DNA from: Beaufortia kweichowensis
Lineage: Eukaryota > Chordata > Actinopteri > Cypriniformes > Gastromyzontidae
Reading direction: 5' to 3'
Assembly (NCBI GenBank): GCA_019155185.1
Contig: CM032795.1
Coordinates: 16,161,795 to 16,225,794 of the forward strand
DNA length: 64,000 bases
Each line of letters starts with the position of its first letter. Positions within the stretch are counted from its first letter, which is position 1. Of the stretch, positions 23,962-37,398 are shown one piece after another. The notes under the pieces are model-generated. The model did not search any database and was not told where the DNA came from. It saw nothing but the letters and a program-made list of their open reading frames with translations. The position numbers were made by a program, and so were the translations under genes.

Positions 23962-26045
23962 GGTTCAAACACTGTAAAGACAAAGGAGGTGAATGAGTCA
24001 CAGATCTCAGACAGCAAAAATATTTTCTGCCCTCTCTTTCGGCTGAGAACAGTGACTAAAATGGAAATCTGTTTCTCTTTATGCATAAAAATTGTTAGGT
24101 TGTGCAACTGATTATATAGTCACAAAAGTCATGAACTATATCATGAGTATGAAACAAAAAAAGTGATGGTGTAAACAAATAACAACACTTAATCGTCACT
24201 TTGGATGAGTCGGTTCTCAAAAAAACAACAAGAAAAAACAAGAATCACAAAATTAAAATATTTGCTATCATTTTACATTTTAATAGCCATATAATTGACA
24301 TCTATTCATATGTATAATCACAGTCATAGAATATACTTGCCTGGGGTTGAGAGAGAGTATGGGTCCACATAAACAAGGAAGTTGTGTGAATGCAGAGTGC
24401 CACTTCTTAGTGGGTAAAAATATAAAGTTAATGTATCCGGTCTTGCCCCGCCTTAATGCCCCACACTTACTGCTTGTGGCCACACACCCTTTTACTAATC
24501 ACACATTTTTCACAGAGTTTAAGTGAAATGTGACAAATGCATAATTGTGCTCACATAAAATAATTTGTAGGACAAATATTCACATATGTAGAAGTCAAAT
24601 CTCTTTTAGATTTGCAACAGAACATGATTTCCACAGAGATATTAAGCAAAACCATATGCTTACAATCAGGTTGTTTGGTTGATTTGTCATGAGGCACAGA
24701 AAAAAATCTTTGAGGGTTTTGTTATGCTACTTAATGTAGTTGTACTTCAGTTGTAAGAAATGGGGGATTATCAGCAAAAGTGTGGTAGTGGTTTCAAGTT
24801 TAAAATTGTAAAGTAGCTACAAAGTATGAATGATTAATATAAAGTGATATAAATATAAAGTGATTGAATCATCATAAAAAAAACATAACACTTTTATTCA
24901 GAAAACAATATGAAAAGTGAGTACATCTAAAATGTCAATTTAAATTATGGAGTTAATATTTGTAAGAATTAAATGTTTTATTCTATACATTGCAACACAA
25001 TGAACATCTTGTTTTTCACCCAATATTAATATATTGTTTTGGATTTTTAATTTTTAATTTGTCTGTTGGCTATTAAAATGATCTGTATGAGTTGTGCCAA
25101 TGCTCTCATATAGTGAAAGACGTTGGTGTGTGGATGACAAGGTTTCGAAATGGCAACACCTTTTTCCTGTCGCTGGCTGGTGTTAAAGAGATCACCTCTC
25201 CAATCTTAAGTTCTTTCACAGTCTTTCTGTGACCAAAAGTAGTATTACATCTTGTTGCTAGATGACTAGATGTTAATTTGCAGTTTTCAAACCACAACTT
25301 GCTCTCCAACCCACACCGGATGTTTCAGGTGCTGTGTACAGATTTATTATCATTATGATGTGCCATTAGAAAAACCCTCACTCACACTTTAAATATCCAC
25401 ATAAACGCTAATAAATGTCGTTCATCTAATATTTCCTGAGCACTTTGAAAGAAAAATCCATTTAACCACTAGATGTCTCTCTTTAGTTTTCTAAACATTT
25501 ATAACGTAATCATATTTATTTTTAACATCTGTGCAAAGGCATCAATAAATATGCATTTAAATAATTAAGGAATGAAGCATAACATAAAACAAAAACGTTA
25601 TTAATTAATTTCATGCAAAATGCATTATCTATAAATGAAAACATATTTCTTCTTTACATAAGCTCTCACTCTTTAGCTCGAGTCAAGTAATGATTGCAAC
25701 AAAACATCTGGCCTTGGTAAGAATCCAGTAGTTGTGTCGCAGTAAACATAATACGTGCTATTATTTCTTAATACAAATCGTTGCCTGAAGCAATGAAATA
25801 CTGTTGATCAAGCGTTGAACTGCAGAGGGCGCTATTCGCGTTTATCACCATCAACTCTTTCAATAGCAACTCTGTTAGAATAACATACTCAGACCAAACA
25901 CCACAACCTTCATGCAATTCAAATGTGTAATGTTCTCCCCCTGAAGTCTGTCCAACCAGCACATGACCCAATAGGGATCACCTCCATCCCAGAAATAAAG
26001 ATTCTGGTTCTGAGATTAAGAAATGTCTCACATCGATGGAGTTTC
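23962..26045. other. Head-to-head intergenic region between fut7 and abca2
   Basis: About 2.1 kb separating the divergent fut7 and abca2 genes. No coding exon is visible. It should hold the non-coding first exon(s) and promoter of fut7 and the upstream control DNA of abca2. The sequence is AT-rich, with CpG content rising near 25800-26060. Confidence 0.5.
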
Positions 26046-26053
26046 TATAAATA
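26046..26053 (+). promoter_or_regulatory. Candidate abca2 TATA box
   Basis: TATAAATA followed by a GC-rich stretch (GCCGGGCGTCGC) lies about 390 bases upstream of the abca2 start codon. Spacing predicts transcription starting near 26076. No other TATA-like element in this GC-shifted context lies closer to the ATG. Confidence 0.45.
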
Positions 26054-26075
26054 GCCGGGCGTCGCAGAATGATGA

Positions 26076-26443
26076 GGATTCAGCAGCAGCGCATCAGTAA
26101 TCCAGCTGAGGCAGCCACTAGATTACCATAAAATCACATCTGATCTACTTGACACGTCGGGTTTTCAAGTTACTTTTAGCAGTAAGAAAGATTTATACTC
26201 TGGGCTACGTTTGGCTGAAGCTGACAGGAGTATCTCCGCCCACTGCTCAATGAGATGCGAACATCCAGATCTGCTGCTACCAAAAGAGCATTTTGTTCTA
26301 ACAAACCCAGCCCTTTATGACAGGATGTTTGGCTTTGTCACACGCCGGGCAGGACATAATGAAGACAATCTCAAAACAGCAACACTGTGATGAATAGATC
26401 ATAATTGTCACTTCACCAGGAGCGATTCTCCAACTCATCCAAA
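26076..26443 (+). other. abca2: Putative abca2 5' UTR
   Basis: Inferred from the candidate TATA box to the start codon. It holds several upstream ATGs (for example around 26069, 26251 and 26317) opening short frames, which could dampen translation if this stretch is transcribed unspliced. Mammalian ABCA2 uses alternative first exons, so a second start is possible. Confidence 0.35.
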
Positions 26444-26509
26444 ATGGGATTTCTACACCAGCTACACCTTCTCCTGTGGAAGAACGTGACTTTAAAGCGA
26501 AGAGGACCG
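26444..26509 (+). CDS. abca2: abca2 exon 1
   Basis: 22 codons from ATG to a GTAAGA donor, phase 0, giving [14 protein letters not shown] and KRRGP. This matches human ABCA2 residue for residue apart from two changes. The ATG context is ATCCAAAATGG, with A at -3 and G at +4. Exon 2 lies 11.8 kb away. Confidence 0.95.
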
Positions 26510-29500
26510 GTAAGAGAGTCTTGGTTTACATTAATGGCGATTTTAAAATGTGCTGTTATTAAACGTAGGCCTTCGTGGCTTTTTGTTTTGTAAACGTCGC
26601 GCGGTAACGGCAGAGAGATGCACGAGCGCAGACGGGCGTCGGATTGAGCGTTTGCGAACGTAATCTACAGACGAAGAAAAGGTTGATATGGTGCTTTAAA
26701 TGGTTCAAATTCATCACTGTCTGGCCTTTTATGTTTTATATTTATTTGCACATGTGTTGAAGCAACATGGGTGGGACTGCTTAGGTTAAATAAGTTGTCG
26801 TGACAGTCGATTACCTTTTAACAGGTTGTTTAGGAAACTAACAGGTTGTTTCCTGTTACATAGTTCGGCTGTAATCGTGAGTGGGTGGGTCCACTTTTTT
26901 TCAAGGCAGGTTGCGGTGCCGCTAAACAACCTGTTTTGATTGAATATTACAACAACTTGCTTGAGAAGTGCTGATGCTGATGTTGAGATTACAACCATTT
27001 TATCCCTAATGTTCAGTAGATTGCTGGTTTGTGTTGAATCAGTTCGTGATTTCTCTCTTTAAATGCGCTTAAAGAAAACATGTCACATGCAAAAACTCTG
27101 TCGTATTATATGGCACTGTTGTAAAACAATCAGGAAACATTATCATTGTGCTCCGGCGACTGAGGTGTTCACCGTTTGGCCTTGTGAATGAGAATGCAAA
27201 ATATTTTTTAGATCAATATTTTTTTTTTTAGAAATCTGCCTTATGATAATGCTTAAACTTTACATTAAACGTTATAATTAACATTGTGTTGTCTGTGTGT
27301 TGTAAACAAACGATCACTAGTTGTGCCTATAACAACATGAGTCTTATAATAAAGTAGATGTCACGGGATTCTTTTCTACTGACATCAATAATGCTGTGAT
27401 GTCATGTAAGCTTGAATAATATTGTCCTAAAGTGTTTTCATTGTCTTGTAACTTTTCCCAAAACAGTTTTTTTTTATTTAGGAAATTACTAAATATTATT
27501 AAGCTTTTCTTATATTTTCTCCTAAAAAATTTCTTACGCAAACATTTATTATTCACATTAACTCTTAGTTTAATACAGTTTAAAACAGAAATTTAAGCTA
27601 AAAAAAACTCTTCATAAGGATTATTAGGTTTTTAACTTAATGGGTTTATTGCAACTGTCTGTAGTAAAATAAAAAGATCACAATATGCACAGTATATACA
27701 GATGATAAAAAAAAATATACAATGTGCAGAAATAATAGTAAACAGGGTTACATTTGACTGATGGAAATGACACATTATGTCTATTTAGGAACAACTGAGA
27801 GTTGTTGTGATGTTGTGAGAGATGTTAAATATGTGTATAAGGTGCATTTATTTAGAGGAAATAAAACGCATTTTAATAATGCAATTTAGTCATTATCTTT
27901 ATTTTTCCCAAATTTAATATGGAACAGAGGTGAGATCTTGATGCCTTTGTGAACCCTCAAATAAAATGCTGCACTGCTTTAAACAGATAACGTTTGACCT
28001 CAGTACACTCAGTTGCCAAGCATTGTTCCTCCATCTTTACCTGGAACCTCTGTGCTCCACTGCGTTCTATTTTTAGAAGTTGTAACGCTTTGCATTAACT
28101 CATGTGCGCAGCAGACATCAGGCTCCCCAGAGGTAAGGATCACCCCGGTAAGAATAGTAACGTTACGTCGAAGGGCTGGTTTGATCACATACAGTAGGTT
28201 CACGTCAGGGGGCTGTTTGACGGCTTTACAGATTGATGGACCCTGGGAAATGGCTAGTCAGCGAAAGGCTCCAGCAGTGGGGGTGTTTTAGTGTGTCCTG
28301 TCCTGTGGATGCTAAATGAATGAGCTCCAATGAGTTCTCTCTCCTGACTGCTTTTCTTTATTGCTTAAACACAGCTGATGTGTTATTCAAGAGAGCTTCT
28401 TGTTTGACAACTGGAAGAGTACAGATGTCTTCAAATATTTTTATATATGAGTGCATCTATATCTCTGCAGATATATAGTGGGGATGTGTTTTTATTATCT
28501 AAGCCTGAGGTTGGATTTATCATGTTGTTGTGGATTTCAGGCTGTAGATGGGTGGATAACAGGTTAATGTTGTGCAATTACCTTAATGTGTGCTTTACAG
28601 TAAAAGGCTAAAATTGTTTAGTTGACTGTGATTATGAGTTATAATTATGAGGATGAAATATTTCATTTACAGGAGTTAAATGACAGTCTGTCTTGTTTGT
28701 ATTCGCCAACAGAAGCCCACAGACGTTCCTCTCTGTGCCTTTATGCTAGGCTAAAAACCACATACTTCATATAATCTTGGTTATGGGATGTGTTAAGGTT
28801 GAATGTCAGATAATCATTAACCTAAAATTGCTGATTTAATGCTCCGTCTGCCTAACTTATGCCAAATGCAACACATGCTGACCTACTTCCTGTAAGCTTC
28901 AATCCCTGAACAATCGGCTGTTGCGGGGATGGGCATAGCTGTCTGCGTATCTATGGAGACAGAGATGGAAAAAGTGAGAAAGATAGATGGATAAAGCGAG
29001 AGAAATAGTCAAAGCACAGACAGCAGTCTGTGGATAACCATTAAAAAGCCAGCTGTCTGGATTATACATGCAGACTGTACGAGATGGTTCTGTGCGGTGA
29101 TCTCACTGATAGAAATGCAGATACCCTACCATAACATTAATAATTTAGCATGTGTATGAGTGAAGATGATTAAAGTAATACGTTTGGCTCAGGGTTTTTT
29201 GCTGACATCATAGATTTGTGATACAGAAATGCAGCAATTTAGCCTATATATGCCAAAAATGTTAACATCAGCGTTTCTTTAATACAATGTGATTATGCTA
29301 TTTACAGAATGGCATTAGATGAGATCCTGTTGCTTTTATATTAGTATTACCTGCCTGTCAGTATGAGAAATAAGAGTACGTCGGTAGTCTTTGATTCTGG
29401 TTTGGCACCGGTGTAATGCGAGTTTGGCAAACTGCAGGGCTCGGTTTTTAGATGAAAATTAAATTGGAAGGTCCATGAGAAATATGAAATGTTCAAAGAC

Positions 29501-32500
29501 TGTTGAATCAGCAAGTAATAAAGAAAGTTATGCTGCACTATGGGAGCATGCACAAAATAATTCAATTACTTTAAAAGGGAATTGCATTGCGGTAGAAGGA
29601 TAAGACTAAGATCCTTTTTAAATTACATTATACATATTTAATTTACACATTTTGCATTGACATACATTGATAAAATGTTCTCTATTAATAATGTAACCCA
29701 ACATTTAATTATGATCTTTCATGTACTTATCCCCTTTCACACTTATATACAAATGAGAGCAAACAGAAAAGATGTTTTCTGAGTGCCACAACAACAGCAA
29801 AACAGCAGCATTTCAGCACAAGCCTGCAAGCTAAGTTGTCTTAAAACTTGAATATGACTCTTTTACAGCAGAAACAATATAATTTTTATTTTCCTATTAT
29901 ACAATTTATTAAACATGTTGTATTAACTGTATATAATAATCTGGTATTGTGTTGGCATTTGCCGTTGAAAATTGTCAGTCCTGAATCAAAAGCAGTTGAG
30001 AAGCACTGATGAATATCTAGTATAAGTAGAGCACAGAAAGTTTCTCTTTGTCCAGTGATGGGTGTCCTGCTAGCCTGGCATAGCTCAGACATCTGCTAAA
30101 TTATTGAGATCTTTCTGTACTCCTGCAAAAGCAGCACTGAAGGAAGATTGGATGAAATAAACATGAGATGAAGGAGAACAGGAACGAGACAGAGAGCGAC
30201 AGGAGGAAAGTGCTGTGGTGGTCAACCATTGAGGAGAAATGAAAAAGTTGATTTCAGCACTGAGCCAATTGTAAGTCAATGGCGTGTGTGTAAAAGTATG
30301 AGAGGATACAGTAGCTTCATTGGCTCTAATGATGACAGGGCAGTGTGTAAACCGAAATGAGACAGGAAAGAGATATTGAGAACTAGAGAGGCGATGAGTT
30401 ATCCTCTATTCGGTCACAAGATCAGCTATAAAACTGTGACCCCTTAAGCCGCTTGATGTGTGTCTGCTTTAATTGAATAGCAATGTGTGTCCAGAGTCAG
30501 GGATGGGCCTTCGTAAAGGATAATTATTGCAGGAGCGCTCACCTTGTAAAACCAAGCTCAGCAGGGAGCCATAAATTGGGGCAAAGAGAGAGATCGAGGG
30601 AATCACTTTATTTTGGAACATGGAGATATAGTAGTTGCTTTACTAGTTTGATATATTACTTTATAGTTTATTTCATCAAGAGCTCCTTAAATTGAGTATA
30701 TATGTAGATTATTATATTAGAGAATGGAAGTGATTTGATATTTGGATAAAATATAAATGAGATTTTCCACATGGCCCAAATAAGAGCCTATCCCCCAAAT
30801 GACTTAGTCTGGCTTTCTTCTATTAACTTTATGATGCTTTGTTTGAGGTATGCAACAAGTTAAATACTTGAGGAGTTTGTTCAAATCCTTAGCATTAAGT
30901 GTAAGCAATAGTAAAAGTCATGCTTGCCTTGGAAAGCACCTACTAAAAACATAACATTACTTAACATTTTTGCATGTCACGTCAACCGTGATAATTTTGA
31001 AGACACTTCCTCAATTCGATGGTTACACAACAAGGAAGTTGAAATTTCTGTAAAATATGTTGAAATTAATCCAGATTTGAACACTGAGCTTGCATGCAAC
31101 AATGCATTGGTTGTTATTGCTGTATTCTTAAACATATAAATCCTTCATTTCTGACTATGTGACAGTTAATCATGAGCCAAAAATTGATGACCACTAGAGT
31201 TCAAACAAAAACTCCAAATCCCAACCATTTATTTTATTGGCCCATTAATCTTGCCTTACCTCACCTCTCACTACTCACCCCTAATTACACTGACACAAGT
31301 CAGTGTAATTAATCACAGCCAGCCATTTGAGAGCATCACTGACACATCTGATCTGTTTTTGTGTTTGGGAGATTTTCAGATGCATAGAATGTGTTTGTGT
31401 ATGTGGTGGGGGCTTCCTGCCATAGATGGCCCGTCCCCCAGACCTGCTGTGTGAGTCACCTGTTATCTGTGACAAATAAAGAATGCTTGCTCTTTAAGTG
31501 TGCATTTATTTACTTTTGTTGTAATGAGATGAAATTAAGAGCACATTTAGTAAAAATTAAATATAGTTGCTCCAAAGTCCAGATTAATTATTTTTATTTA
31601 ATTCATTTTAAATAATTTGTCAGACAAACCCTGTATCACATGGGACCAGATTCATACGTGTTGATTCACTATGGTAAATGTGATCTGCTGTAATTGTTTT
31701 TCTTTTCTTTCATATAGTTTTGTATTCTTTCTTTCTTAGTCTCTCTCTCCTTCTCTTTAGGTAAAATAATGGGCATATTGAAACAGGGTGGAATTGCTCA
31801 CTGCCTGAGCTGATTTTGTCTTTATGGTTATATCATTTCATAAAATATTTACCATTTTGTTAAACAATGTTTGTTTATCATAAATGTTCCTGTTCACCTT
31901 AGCATTCTGGTTTGTTATGCAAAAAGCTCTCAGACAATTATATGCATTATATACATTTCATAATTTCTTGGGGTTTTGACACTACTGTATGTATTAATGC
32001 ATTTACTGTAAGTATGATACATTTTTAATTGAATTAAATTAAACGGTATAAGCACTATATAAATGAACTTGAATTAAATTGATTTTGAACAATATTGTCT
32101 TGTCACAAACCCAAACAGAAAAGCCTCTGTCGCTTGTCAGTTTCTCTTATCCTTCACAACCATCAAGACCAGAAGGCACTGGTTAAAAAAGAGCTAATGA
32201 CTCATGATATTCCTGGATCAATCTCACTCTACTGGCTCCTTAAGTATCTATTTTTTCTATGCCTTTCTCTGCAGAGGGTATTTACGTGCCAAAATCTCTC
32301 CCTGTCACAGTCCAGCACTTAGATAGAGAACAGAGAAAATAAGACTGCATCTTTAATCAAGCCAAACACAAAGTGAACACACTAAATGAGAGAAGACAGA
32401 GGATGAAGGAAGATGTGCAAGAGAGAGAAAACTGTTATATAGAAGGACACTCATCTTTCAGGTGTTTGTAACTGAGCCTGGGATCTTCGATTCAGACTCA

Positions 32501-34182
32501 ACATCCTGGCTGTAAGATAATATATAATCTCAAGAGCTTCCTGTTTGTAGGGTTGCCCAATTCAGTTATATCTCAGGGTCAAGCCAGTACTCAATGGAAT
32601 AATTTAGCTTCAAGTGAGAAATTAGGCTTATCTTTCAGTGGCATGAGGTTGGAGGACAGTGAAAACATCTTCAGGCACATACAGAAGATGAGAAACATGT
32701 AGCATAATGCACTTCCTGCCTCAGATGTGAGACATCCTGCCTTGAGGTGTGTTTATAAAAGTTGAATGGTCTTCCCCTTGGATTAAAAGTGATTTAGCGA
32801 GAGCTTTTAAAAAAGGACTGTTAACAATCTTTGTTTTACTTTTGACCTTTACAGTACTTGCCTTAACATAGACATTCGGTTTTTGTAAATTGCTGTCATG
32901 TTCAAATCATTTTGTCATTGGGAATAAATTCTTTCAGGAGAGATTTTATGATTTTTCTTAATAGTACAGTATTGCTGACGCTGAGTCCAAAGATGATAAC
33001 ATAAAATGCAAACTGCTCCATTGATTACAAAGTAGCGAGTCAAAGAATAGAGAAAATGATGAGACAGAATATGTGGAAAGAGAAATACAGACCCTCAGTT
33101 TCCTCTTTTTGTAGAGTGTTTAGCAGAGTCTAAGCTGACCTTTCATATCTCATTTACTCATTTAGTGTAAATGATTAAACCAATTGCTGAAAAAATTTAA
33201 TTTCAAAGTACAGCAGAGAAAACACTGTAGGCCTAAGAGATATTACATAAATAAGAGATTATAATATTATAAAAAAAGTTTTGATTATTTCTTCTGCTTC
33301 CTTTTAAGATCTCTCGATTTAGCCAGATTTAGTCAGCTTCACATATATCCTTCACAGAGAAGCCAAACCCATAATGCATTTAGCTGAGCAGACAAGCTGA
33401 GAAAATGTCATTCAGTATTGAAGTTCAGAGTAGTTTGGTGTAATTAAAAACAGATCGTTTTACCCATTTTCGGGTGTGCTTGTTTATGCTTTTGTTTGGC
33501 ACTGTCATTTCACAAGCTTCATTGTTGCATTGCTCTATGAAATAAGCGGCTGCAATGTGGAAAAAAAAGCTGAACCAGCAGGACTCAGATTTATCTTTTC
33601 AGGTCTATTAATAGTTAATGTTGTGCTTCATGCAGGAGGTGGATAAACAACACAACACTTCATATCTACACAGACCGTGTCTCTGTTTCTAAACTGGGCA
33701 GACCCCAAAATAACATTTGAAAATGAGCACAGTATGGGCTCCTTAGCCTTCTTTCTTGGAAGGAAGTGGTAAGTTTTTCTTGTAAAAGTCTGTATTTAGG
33801 TCATGAGGTTGATTCTCAGTCAGTTTGTTAAGGTCTTCTGTAGAGGTGCATTAGAGCTTGTCATGCACAAGCGCTCAGGTCAGCATTGCAGTCTATTCAT
33901 CTTTCCCAGCCGTGCATAATTTATGATGGGATTGACATGCTGTCGTTCACCCCTTATCTATCTCACTTTCCCTTGTGTGCCACAGTTGAGATCTGAATTT
34001 TAAAGGCCTGAATTTACAATGGTCTTTTAGAAAGAATTGATGAAAGATGATTAATTTTACACTTACATTAGTACGTTCATAATTCTTCACAATATTCCTT
34101 ATTCATTCTTTGTCTTGTTAGTTTTTTATTATTTTAACTGACTTTTGTCTACATGAAAAGAGAGATAAGAGATCTCGATCTC

Positions 34183-34264
<82 letters not shown>

Positions 34265-37200
34265 TCACTCACTCACTCACTCACTCACTCACTCACTCAC
34301 TCACTTTAAAACACATGCATGTGAATGTTTCCACCCCTTTTCTGACTACTGTTTTCAGTCTTTTTACAGTTAATGGCTTCATCTGTAATGACTCTCTCTT
34401 CAGTCATTACGCTGAGATGAATTAGCCACTGAAAGAACACAGGTTAATTAACCTTTAAATTAGATGAGCCGTTTCCTGTAATACTGCCATCTGTCCAGCT
34501 GAGCTCCAGACAGATCCCCTGACATTATAAGTGTTTATGCCTTACTTTATTTAACAAACATTTCAGTGTGTTGGTTTATTATCAGCTATTGATTTTAGTA
34601 TTAAATCTTTTTACTTGAGTATGGTGTACCTCTTATATAGCATATTTCGTATTTACGTGTCATAAAACACACACTTTTCTTCTCACAGTTATGTCCCCAT
34701 AACCTTCAGGGAATCACTTTATAGACTAACACTTGAAGACAATGGGATTGTGATTTTGTGGCACATATGATTCATTTCTTGTTCCTTAGTCAAATTGTGC
34801 ATTTGAAACACTGAAATTTCTTGATGATTTTAACTATTTTGATCAACTTTTTTAGAGAGCTCATTAAATCAGCCCTTTAAGGTCCACATTCTCTTTGCCT
34901 TGTTGTGAAGTTCAATATGAAGTTCCATGTTCTTTATGCGTTTCTTTTTCATTGTTTATTCAGAGCATGATTTATACAGATTCTCTATTTTAATTGTCCT
35001 CAGAAATTGCCGAGCAGGCACTTATCAGCTCAGTCAAGGACAAAGGACAGTCCTGCCTTTGTGAGTCCCTGTAAAAGAAACAAGATCCCTGAATGGAGTC
35101 TAATGGTGGAGCAAATGAAGAACTGAGTCTTTTGAGAGTAATACCTTAAGCACTGCTGTCTGAGAGGTGAGCAGGAGCACAGGGTCAGGGAGATCGACCT
35201 TGAGAGAGAGAAAGAGAGAGAGAGAAATTATTCAAGTGAACTTTTTCCCATATCATTTTTTTCCAGTTATACTTTTTCTAAAATATTTCAGTAGCTAGCT
35301 TTTGCCCTGTGTGAGTGCTGGTGTACAATAATAAATAGATCACTAGTCTGTGTGATAAGATCAGTCTGTCTACTGAAGGTAACCGTCTTCAAACATCTGT
35401 AGACTTTTAGGAGATATTTACTGGGTGACATTTTTACACCGACCGTAATCGTTTAAACAATTAATTCCAAGGATTTGTAGCTGACATGCATATGCAAATC
35501 CACCCCAGCAATCTATATAAAATGATTTTTAAAATCCTATCTGCTAATCACATGGTTGGAAAAGTCATTCGTAGGTCAATATCTGGGAACTCATTTGCAT
35601 TACATTTACATTTATGCATTTGGAAGAGACTGTAATCCTGGTTATTTAACTTTTGATTACAGCATGTGTGTTCTCTGGGAATCAAACCCGTGACCTTGCT
35701 GTTAATAATGCCGTATGCTATCTTGTCCTGAATGTAGGTGCTGTATGAGGTTTTGAACTACAATCAGTCCATGGGAAAAGAACTTGAAAGATAGAGGTGT
35801 ATGTGTGTGTTTGTCCTTATGTGCACTCATTCTTTTCTGTCAGAAAAGAAAAAAAGCCCTGAAGGACAGTCAGTGCTGTAAAGGCTGTGAGATTTTTAAT
35901 ATCAGAGTTTGGAAATGGCTGGTGGAGCCGCTTTATATACAGAGCTCTTTACTATTAATTAAAAACAAAAGTTACACCAGCAAAATGTTGAGTTTTTATA
36001 GCTTATAATGCAATTTTTGAATTGGAAAGGCACTTGTGACCATGTTTATTCATTTTTTTGTTGTTTTCTGATAAACTTTAATGATAGTTCTTGGTGCAAA
36101 GCAACTGAAGTACAGTTACTCACCGAAAAACAAAACATGACATACTTTATTGCGATCCACCTGGGTGGAACTGTTTCTGAATAATCTTGTTTGGGGTTGA
36201 TAATACAGTGTTCTGGTATGTCTCGGGAGAAATATCTCTACAGACTGGAGCAGCTGGGCATGGGTAATCAATCCAGTGTGAATGATCACTGATCCATTCC
36301 TCGAACCCCAGCAGCTTGGAGCATGATGGGAACCTGAATAACTGCAAGTGTTAGATGAAGTACAAGTCTACACACATGCACATTAAAATGAATTCTGATT
36401 GGGTGACTGCTCTCTATAGACTGTGTTTATTGAGGTAAACGTTATTACTATACTATAATTAATAATTAAAAGTGAATTATACCATTGGTGTCCTTTATCA
36501 TTCCTGTTACCAGCATTTTATCAAAACAACAAACCATTTGAGATTATATGTTACAATGATTTCATCACAGTAAAGAGACTAACTATCACTAACTGAACAC
36601 ACACCAAAGTTTATAAAGTATATTTTGTTGGCCAATGAAATGTTGACAAGTGCAAATCCAGACTACAGGTCTTATTGTTGAGGTCTGATCTATACTAGGT
36701 CCCCATTTAGATAGCAAGATTAACTTTAACAGGCTCCATAAATAATTAAAGATCAGCCACCAACATACAAATTAGTCACTGAAAGCAATGCAAGCTGTTT
36801 AATATTCAAATGCAATGGTCCTTTGCCTCTTCTGAGGCTTGAAATCAATAAGCCACAGGACTTTATAAAGGGAGACAGGCTCTCTTCAGCTGGTGCGCGC
36901 AGCTCTCCGAGTCTCGTAACCGAAGCTTTGTGTTGCGTGTCAGCTGCGCCTTTGTGCATTGTGAGAGATGCATGTAAAAGGAGCTTCTTGTTTGTCATGA
37001 CCTTCAGAGGCAGAGATGGGTAGAATGTTTAACAGGGAGAGAAAAACCTCTTCAACTTCTGTTGTCACTTGTCAACAGTAGAGAGATAAACAGAGGAGGG
37101 GTGTGTAGTGGTTTTGGTAAAGCTGTGCTGTTGTGAAAGACACATTGTGGTTAGAAAGACAGGATGCCTTCAGATGCTGATCTGAGATCAGGCTTTCTGC

Positions 37201-37352
37201 CATTCGCAAACGGTGACCCCATGCATCGATATTACGAAGACTAAAAGGCTGATTTTGGTTTAGCTATAAATAGAAATGTTGGCAGTAAAGTCTGTGAGTT
37301 TCTAATCACAGTCTACACCTCATCCTTTAGCTTATTTGTCAGAATGATCAGT

Positions 37353-37398
<46 letters not shown>

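Noticed and set aside
34153..34425. 90-codon frame rich in Ser-Leu repeats
   Set aside because: It is a translation of the CT/ACTC microsatellite, with no splice context or similarity.
35674..35735. A tRNA gene on the minus strand of abca2 intron 1
   Set aside because: Only a B-box-like half is present; the acceptor stem and A box are missing, consistent with an old SINE.
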